This document shows positions 58,820 to 64,000 of a stretch of DNA of 64,000 nucleotides, one piece after another; position 1 is the stretch's first letter; every line of letters begins with the position of its first letter. Source of the DNA: Enoplolaimus lenunculus (Eukaryota; Nematoda; Enoplea; Enoplida; Thoracostomopsidae); NCBI GenBank assembly GCA_030248215.1, contig JASANG010002512.1, positions 113,732 to 177,731 on the forward strand, written 5' to 3'. A model generated the notes under the pieces. It had not been told where the DNA came from. It saw only the letters and a program-made list of their open reading frames with translations, and searched no databases. A program made the translations under genes and the position numbers.

Positions 58820-59945
58820 CTAGTACACGTCCATAAGTCTCTGGTAAGTCGAAGGAGCATGCGTAACCGAAGGGCATAACTTTCCATCATAAAGACCACA
58901 AAAAGAAACAAAAGCAGTTTTTTCTTGATCATCAGGGTTCATGGCTACTTGCCAATAACCACTCATCAAGTCAACAAATGTTAAAAAATTTAGCTTTTCC
59001 CAATACGTCGAAAAGATCACTACAGTTCGGCAAGGGATACGTATCTTTTTTTGTAATTTTATTCAGTGCGCGAAAATCTATACAAAACCTTGTTGTACCA
59101 TCCTTTTTCGGTACTAGTACAACAGGATTTGACCACGGTGAACTAGATGGTTGTAATAGCCCGGATTCCAACATTTTTCTTACATGTGTTTGAATAGTGT
59201 GTTTGTCAGCTTCCGAAGTTCTGTATGGTCTACTTTTAACTGGTCCTTTACCTTCTGTATTGATAGAATGATGTACTAAGTCAGTACTACCCAAATCATT
59301 ATTAGACGTTGCAAAGGTATATCGGCGTGTTAGCAAAAATTGTTTTAATTTTTCTCTTTGTTCTGATGTGAGTGTTTCACTGAATTGATAGTTCGTTAGT
59401 TGGCCTTCTAGATCTATATTTTTATTGATTTGAAGTTGCTTGTGAGCATTAAAAGTTGAGTCCGTGTTTCCTTTAATGATTGCTGAAATATTACGTGGTT
59501 CAATCAAGTCGTCTGGTGGCACCGTTGCGGTTCCTATTTGAGTTCCCTGATACAATATTAAATTTTTAGGTCCCGAATTTTGTATCACACAGTCTATATT
59601 ACCTTTCTGAGCATTAGTAAGTATAGTATAACCTGTTAGTCTGCGTTTTGACAAGTTCCCGGCTTCCGGCTCAAACATATATGTACCCCAATTGTTTGTT
59701 TCTACTGTGCAATTAGGTAAGTAAGTATCTGTGTAGGGCAAGAGTACAACAGTCTCAGCTATTCGGACAGCATGTGCTTTGTTATTGGCGCAATCCGCAA
59801 AGCTTTCAAACTCATCCATCCAAACGATGATGTTTTTAAGGTAGTAATCTAGGGTGACTCGGCCTAATCGACGCTGAAAATCAATTCCAAGTATACAATC
59901 ATATGGACAGAATTCTCCATCTACTACCGTGAACACATGTGTCAT
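58820..59945 (-). pseudogene. Protease end and reverse transcriptase, truncated
   Basis: The first frame (59945-58971) begins with the C-terminal protease part (YDCILGIDFQRRLG). Then comes reverse transcriptase: PVKSRPYRTSEADK, LLQPSSSPWSNPVVLVPKKD, FCIDFRALNKITKKDTYPLP. A one-base frame change near 59000 leads to the second frame (59020-58820), with FVDLMSGYWQVAMNPDD, carrying the first catalytic aspartate, and TYQRLMD. It stops there; the YXDD catalytic box and everything after are absent, replaced by noncoding sequence to 58670. The enzyme copies element RNA to DNA; this copy cannot encode an active one. Confidence 0.9.
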
Positions 59946-59963
59946 AGGTGTTTTCCCAATAAG

Positions 59964-60524
59964 TTATTTTTCATATGAGGCAGTGCCTTTAAGTTTCAAA
60001 GGTTCTCCCGTCAAGGATTTGGCAGGAATAACCGGCAAGTGGGCTTCGGGTAGTCCTAGAGCTTTAAACAAGGGTTCAGATATTAAGGTATGACTGGAAC
60101 CAGTATCAAATAGACAGGTTATTTTTCTTTGTGAAATCTCAGCTGGAATGAGAAAATTGCCTGATTTTGTACCACAAACTGATTTTGGAGGCCAGATGGG
60201 GGTGTCTTGTTCAGTAAGTTCTATAACGGTCCATGATGGTTCCTTCTTTCTTTCCACATGTAAAATGGGTTCTGTTGGTGTTGGTTTATTGGATTGGTCA
60301 GGGTTGTCGGACTGTTCCAACTGTGCACTCTTTTTAGAAGTGGAGAAGAATTGTCTTATTTCCAAGTTCCTCTTGCGCTCAGCACATTTACGAATCAATT
60401 GTCCTTTATAACCCAAGTATATTAATCCAACCAGTGCTAAGAAAAGGCCTGCAATAACTACAAGATTTATAAATACCTGTATTGGACCTCGCAACAGCCC
60501 GTTAACCAATTTTATAGTGTCCCA
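59964..60524 (-). pseudogene. Transmembrane segment joined in frame to an aspartic protease
   Basis: One open frame runs from just after a TGA at 60525-60527 to a TAA at 59964-59966. It begins with a hydrophobic helix, VFINLVVIAGLFLALVGLIY (about 60420-60485), followed by a basic stretch (KGQLIRKCAERKR) of cytoplasmic-tail type. A hydrophilic linker of about 60 residues leads to the retropepsin core CLFDTGSSHTLISEPLF with the catalytic D-T-G. The frame then meets TAA; the next codons continue in the same frame into the protease end and reverse transcriptase, so a single in-frame stop separates them. The enzyme would cleave the element's polyprotein. A membrane anchor immediately upstream of the protease is odd and suggests the upstream glycoprotein-like region was expressed together with pol. 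Confidence 0.8.
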
Positions 60525-60526
60525 TC

Positions 60527-62290
60527 ATAGGTAAGTTGTGGAACACCTTACCAACGGTTTTACCACGACTTTCAAATACCGTAGCTATGCTATCACTGGT
60601 TCCTTTAATTACGTTGTAAACAACCGAGTCATACGACAATCCAGCCGTGTAATTAACCAGCCTGTCAAGTTGTGTTTGTTGTTGCTGTATTGCTGTCTTT
60701 ATTATTTAGCAGTTGGTAGATATATGGCAGGTAGTTTGAAGTGTATTCCGGAATAACTGAACTAGATTAAAGGAAAAAGGCTTAAAGGTTGAAGTCCAAA
60801 TCAAATTTAATGGGATTTCCGATACTGAATTTTATTGATTGTAGAGTGCCAACCATTGCTATTGCGGTAATAAGTATGTTGTGGGGTATTACAAGGTACC
60901 GTCCTCGATTCCGATACTAAATCTTTAGTGCCTGGCAGAATAAACAGTGTTTTTAGGTTTGTTTGCACCGGTCTGTACTCATAACAGGTTCCATTTAAAT
61001 TATGATTCCAGTAAAAATAGGTGATTTGAGTCGGTAAGCATTCCCATATGAGGAGAGCTTCACCAGCTATGTGGCATGAATATTGTCTCGCTGTAGAAGA
61101 CTCGTGCTCCTAATGTAGTCTAGAGTCAACAGTTGAGTAATGATATGTAATTGTCGTTGTCGGTTAGCACATATTTCTCGCCATACCCTTGAAAAACTTT
61201 CTATTGCATTTTATCCATCTGATACTGAAGTAATTTAGTTTTGCATTAACTGGATCAATAGATTTGTTTCTGTTGCGTTTTTTGATCGGAGACATTCTGC
61301 CTGTTCTTTTCGTGGACAGAAATTTTAGTGGGAATTATTGCCAGTCAGAATTCAATGGCAACACCTTCCACTGTTTCGTATAATAGCCCATCTGTACAAG
61401 AATTATTTTTTTAGTAGTTACATGGGACAACGGAATGCTCCTGCAGTTCATCAACAATAATGTTCTCATTACTTATCCTACCAGGAGCTCCCATGGTACT
61501 GCAATTGACAAATGGGTCCCACCGGAAAAGCTTTGTCCCATACGTATATTGCAAAGTCTGTCTGGCAGTAACTTGTCATTGTTATACACGAGCTAATCTC
61601 CTAAGCTACTGACTATGTTCTTCCATTAAATGTGCAGCTTGTCCAACCTCCAAGACGAAATTCGTTACAGACTGGCAAAAAGATAGCAACACCATTTATA
61701 TTCACATGCAAGGTTTCAGTGTGACCAGGAAGTCGGTTTTATGAGTGAGTAATTTCTATGCTTTGTAAGTATATGCTAATTTACAAGATAGCGGCTCAAG
61801 AATTCAATTGTTTATCTGAAACTATACCTCTTGAACCAAAGAACCCAGGTCGTACAAATTGTCCTTTGTACGACAGAAGATTTGCACATAGTTCTCATAA
61901 CGTTCAGTTCGGCACGAAAAGTTTATTCTTACATCATGTACATTTGCAACATGAGGTGGTACACGCAAAAGACCAGAATGCTACTCATTCCTCCTTTATT
62001 GCCTTGCAAAAATAATAGTATCATTAATTAAAACCCGCGAGAGTATATAAACTAAAATTAGCAGTACTTAAGTCGAAGTAACTTTGTACAAGTTCGATTA
62101 AAATTCTCCATCTTAGTAGTCTGTTTGAACCAGCCGCGTGCCAGAAGTGACAACTAGATTCGTAATCTCTAAGGATCTCAACTTCATTTTCCGCCTCAGA
62201 GACTCCAACCAGTTTCAATGCTTCACATAGTTCCGATATTTCTTTCGTATTTTTTGTTCCTACCATCGCGAGACACCATCTATACACCTT
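60527..62290 (-). pseudogene. Broken glycoprotein-like (env-like) region between gag and protease
   Basis: About 1.76 kb whose minus-strand frames, taken piece by piece, read as secreted-protein sequence though none is long. Pieces: 62287-62024 (acidic, ELCEALKLVGVSEAENEVE); about 61745-61610 (with CNEFRLGGWTSC and potential N-glycosylation sites); about 61200-61090 (helical, VWREICANRQRQL); about 61090-60815 (cysteine-containing, with WECLP, NGTCYEYRPV and VPCNTP); and 60675-60530 (GKTVGKVF). The anchor follows in the next frame at 60420-60485. Paired cysteines, an NGT sequon, a helix before the cysteine-rich part and a C-terminal anchor give an order reminiscent of class III fusion glycoproteins of the herpesvirus gB type. 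This is resemblance by eye, not a search result. Frame changes and stops prevent expression in this copy. Confidence 0.55.
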
Positions 62291-62603
62291 CTACCCCTTA
62301 TCTCTACCTATTATATCCAAGACGCTAGACAACCCCACATCAAAAATCATAACACTACAGAATAACAACCCCATTCAACACACCATACCCATAGAACACC
62401 AATAACCAAACACCAAAACCCAAACCCCCCACCCCCCCCCCCCACGGTACCCGTTTCTACAAAGGAAACACGTCGGTCGGCTTTATTAGTTAATTGCTGA
62501 ATCATCGTTTGCTGACCTGTTTTCAATTAATCCCTTTAAGGCTGCTTTGATGGCTGCGGATTCACTACTATCTGCATGGTTTTGGTTTGACTAATTGGGT
62601 CTG

Positions 62604-63319
62604 TTAAAGTATAAGTTTCCAATAATGGATGCTGTGCTTGCCGATTTCAGCAAGCTTTATTGCATCCTCAAGGATTTTTGGCATTTTTATCGATAGAACA
62701 AATGTTTTCATTCGACGATCTAGGAGACCCTCGATAAAAAAATCACATGCAAATGCATCTCGAGTCTGATCGTCTATATTAGGCCATGCGCCACGTGCGA
62801 GTACTTTAATAGCTTGTCCATAATCCCCTACGCCTTCGGTACTTAATTGTTTACGACGCACTAGCTCATTTCTCTTGAATTTTTCTCCCTCTGGTGCTTG
62901 TAGTAATTCTATAAGTTTGTTAGTTAGTGCCGTGTAACTACGCTTAGTGGCATCAGGTATCCGCGGTAACATTCTAAAGCGGTGCCTCTTAGATAAGCTG
63001 GTAGAACTTTTGTTTTCCGAGCCTCATTCCAATTATTTGCATTCGCTACAAGCTCAAAAAGTTCATACCACTGCTTAAAATCCTCTCCAATTTTCCCAGG
63101 GTATAGCGCAAGATCAGTTTGGTAGGTAACTGAAGTGCTGGAAGTAGTGTCCAAGTCAGTAATTTGCTCTTGTAATACCGCAACATTTTTATTTGTTTCA
63201 GTTTGATTGCGTAAAAGATGAGAAATTTCCTGATTTTGTCTTTCAATGGCTCTCAAAATACTGTCTGTGCGTTCTTTCCCTGTGGACACTGTTGGGTGTC
63301 CAGTGTCCTCCTTAGACAT
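62604..63319 (-). pseudogene. Gag, split over two frames
   Basis: Gag forms the element's particle. Start ATG at 63317-63319 (MSKEDTGHPTVSTGKERTD). The first frame contains a short coiled-coil-like stretch (HLLRNQTETNKNVAVLQEQI) and the retrotransposon capsid opening (LYPGKIGEDFKQWYELFELV, then LPAYLRGTALECY). It runs out at 62924. The capsid similarity resumes in the other frame at about 62970 (RIPDATKRSYTALTNKLIELL, then GVGDYGQAIKVLA and FFIEGL) and ends at 62604. The change corresponds to a -1 shift in mid-capsid, not at a gag-pol junction, so I take it as damage or a sequence error. No CCHC zinc knuckle is visible downstream. Confidence 0.85.
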
Positions 63320-63609
63320 TATATCCAATTTAGACCAGGGCGCTTGAAAATTAATCGGAATTATGGAAGGTACCGGCGGGTACGGAATGGTAAAGCAAAA
63401 AAATTGGGAGCGAGGTGCGCTCCGGAGATGAACGAGGTACGTTCGAAGGCTTCTGGGGGCGCCCAGAAGAGCTTCTGGTACTAAATGGACTTAGGTCTGA
63501 AGGACGTACTCAAATATAGATAGGCAGGATAGGTCCTGTCTAGATACCTAGTTAATTTTTTTAGTAAGTGTGTTTAGTTTTCCTTAAAAGATACCTAGTT
63601 AATTTTTTA

Positions 63610-63624
63610 GTAATACGACCTCCA
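63610..63624 (-). promoter_or_regulatory. Candidate primer-binding site
   Basis: On the minus strand TGGAGGTCGTATTAC begins four bases inside the 5' LTR. TGG complements the CCA end of a tRNA and the position is right. I cannot match the following bases to a specific tRNA, so the identity is open. Confidence 0.5.
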
Positions 63625-63628
63625 AAAA

Positions 63629-63999
63629 TGTAACCCCGGCCCTCGCTAAATTACTTACGTGTTTGTACTTGTTGTACCACCGTAACAGCGATCAATCGGA
63701 ACCAAACTCTCACCAAAAAAAGCGAAGCGAAGTAAGAATCATAAAATAATAATTGTGTTTCTGTCCCGTCTTAATCCACTCAAAAATGCCAGTCGATCTC
63801 GTTCAAAAATCACATTCGCAGCAACCACAACCGCCCAGAATACCGGCGAACTGAAGGCATGCAAAAATGCATAATTTTATTTAGAAAATTATTCAATAAC
63901 ATAGCCACAACGAAACCCTCAAAGTCTCAACCAAATCTACAAGCCCGAATTTTTCACGGATTTTTTCTGATTCCTCCCTTGTTGTGTGCGCATATTACA
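63629..63999 (-). repeat. 5' LTR of the gypsy element
   Basis: 371 bp, same termini as the left copy, ending one base before the window edge. On the minus strand it would hold the promoter; an AAATAAAA at about 63875-63885 could serve as a poly(A) signal or a TATA-like element. Confidence 0.93.
63653..63658 (-). promoter_or_regulatory. Candidate 5' splice site in the 5' LTR
   Basis: The minus strand reads CAC/GTAAGTAATTT, a consensus GTAAGT donor 25-30 bases before the LTR ends. Spliced to the acceptor at 56728 it would give a short subgenomic RNA for the extra ORF. The same hexamer is present in the 3' LTR. Confidence 0.5.
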
Positions 64000-64000
64000 A

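Larger units (their letters stand above)
55248..63999 (-). mobile_element. Ty3/gypsy-type LTR retrotransposon, nearly complete but defective
   Basis: 8752 bp bounded by two direct LTRs with TGTAA...TTACA termini. In element orientation: 5' LTR, candidate primer site, gag, a glycoprotein-like region, protease, reverse transcriptase, degraded RNase H, integrase with a GPY-type tail, an extra coiled-coil ORF, polypurine tract, 3' LTR. PR-RT-RH-IN order is the Ty3/gypsy order. The base beyond the right LTR is A, which is compatible with a duplication of ATAC (55244-55247), but the window ends there. Frame changes, an in-frame stop and a reverse transcriptase deletion make this copy nonautonomous. 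The glycoprotein-like region before the protease and the ORF after integrase set it apart from a minimal gypsy element. Confidence 0.92.

Noticed and set aside
62924..62972. Programmed -1 frameshift in gag
   Set aside because: The shift lies within the capsid domain instead of at a gag-pol boundary, and I see no slippery heptamer there. Damage or a sequence error is simpler.

Overview
This is a eukaryotic window of AT-rich, gene-poor DNA dominated by small inverted-repeat transposons, with one glutamine-rich coding region at the left and one nearly complete LTR retrotransposon at the right. The hexamer GCCTAA/TTAGGC occurs as a clean interstitial array (50613-50676) and in degraded form in well over a dozen places. 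TTAGGC is the nematode telomere unit, and a TTTTCAG-type splice acceptor inside the retrotransposon also fits a nematode. I infer a repeat-rich nematode genome; the species cannot be named from this sequence.

Layout. 1-2019: intergenic, with a small hAT-like element and a decayed tRNA-like sequence. 2020-4995 (minus): a 991-codon open frame with very long polyglutamine runs, the only convincing non-transposon gene. 5.0-37.6 kb: a mosaic of miniature elements: hAT-type copies with 8-bp target duplications, a GGCCCATG-ended family carrying telomere-like hexamers, an ACTGTAAATTCCA-ended family, a GGCCCGTAGC-ended family, TTAA-ended elements enclosing a tRNA-like promoter, and a 176-178 bp satellite (12.9-14.1 kb). 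37698-38652: a foldback-like element made largely of a GC-rich 21-bp minisatellite, with TTA target duplications. 39.86-40.71 kb: an inverted repeat of about 850 bp. 41-55 kb: more of the same families, a tRNA-like gene at 45.8 kb and the pure telomere-hexamer array. 55248-63999 (minus): a Ty3/gypsy-type element with both LTRs, a polypurine tract and a candidate primer site.

The retrotransposon is the most interesting object. Read 5' to 3' on the minus strand it carries gag, then about 1.9 kb of broken coding sequence that looks like a membrane glycoprotein ectodomain ending in a transmembrane segment, then protease, reverse transcriptase, a degraded RNase H, integrase, and a further 300-residue coiled-coil ORF preceded by a strong splice acceptor. 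A glycoprotein-like region between gag and protease, with its membrane anchor in the same open frame as the protease, is not the textbook gypsy order, where env lies after integrase. The copy is defective: several frame changes, an in-frame stop between protease and reverse transcriptase, and loss of the reverse transcriptase end. Its two LTRs nevertheless differ at only about seven bases plus three small indels.
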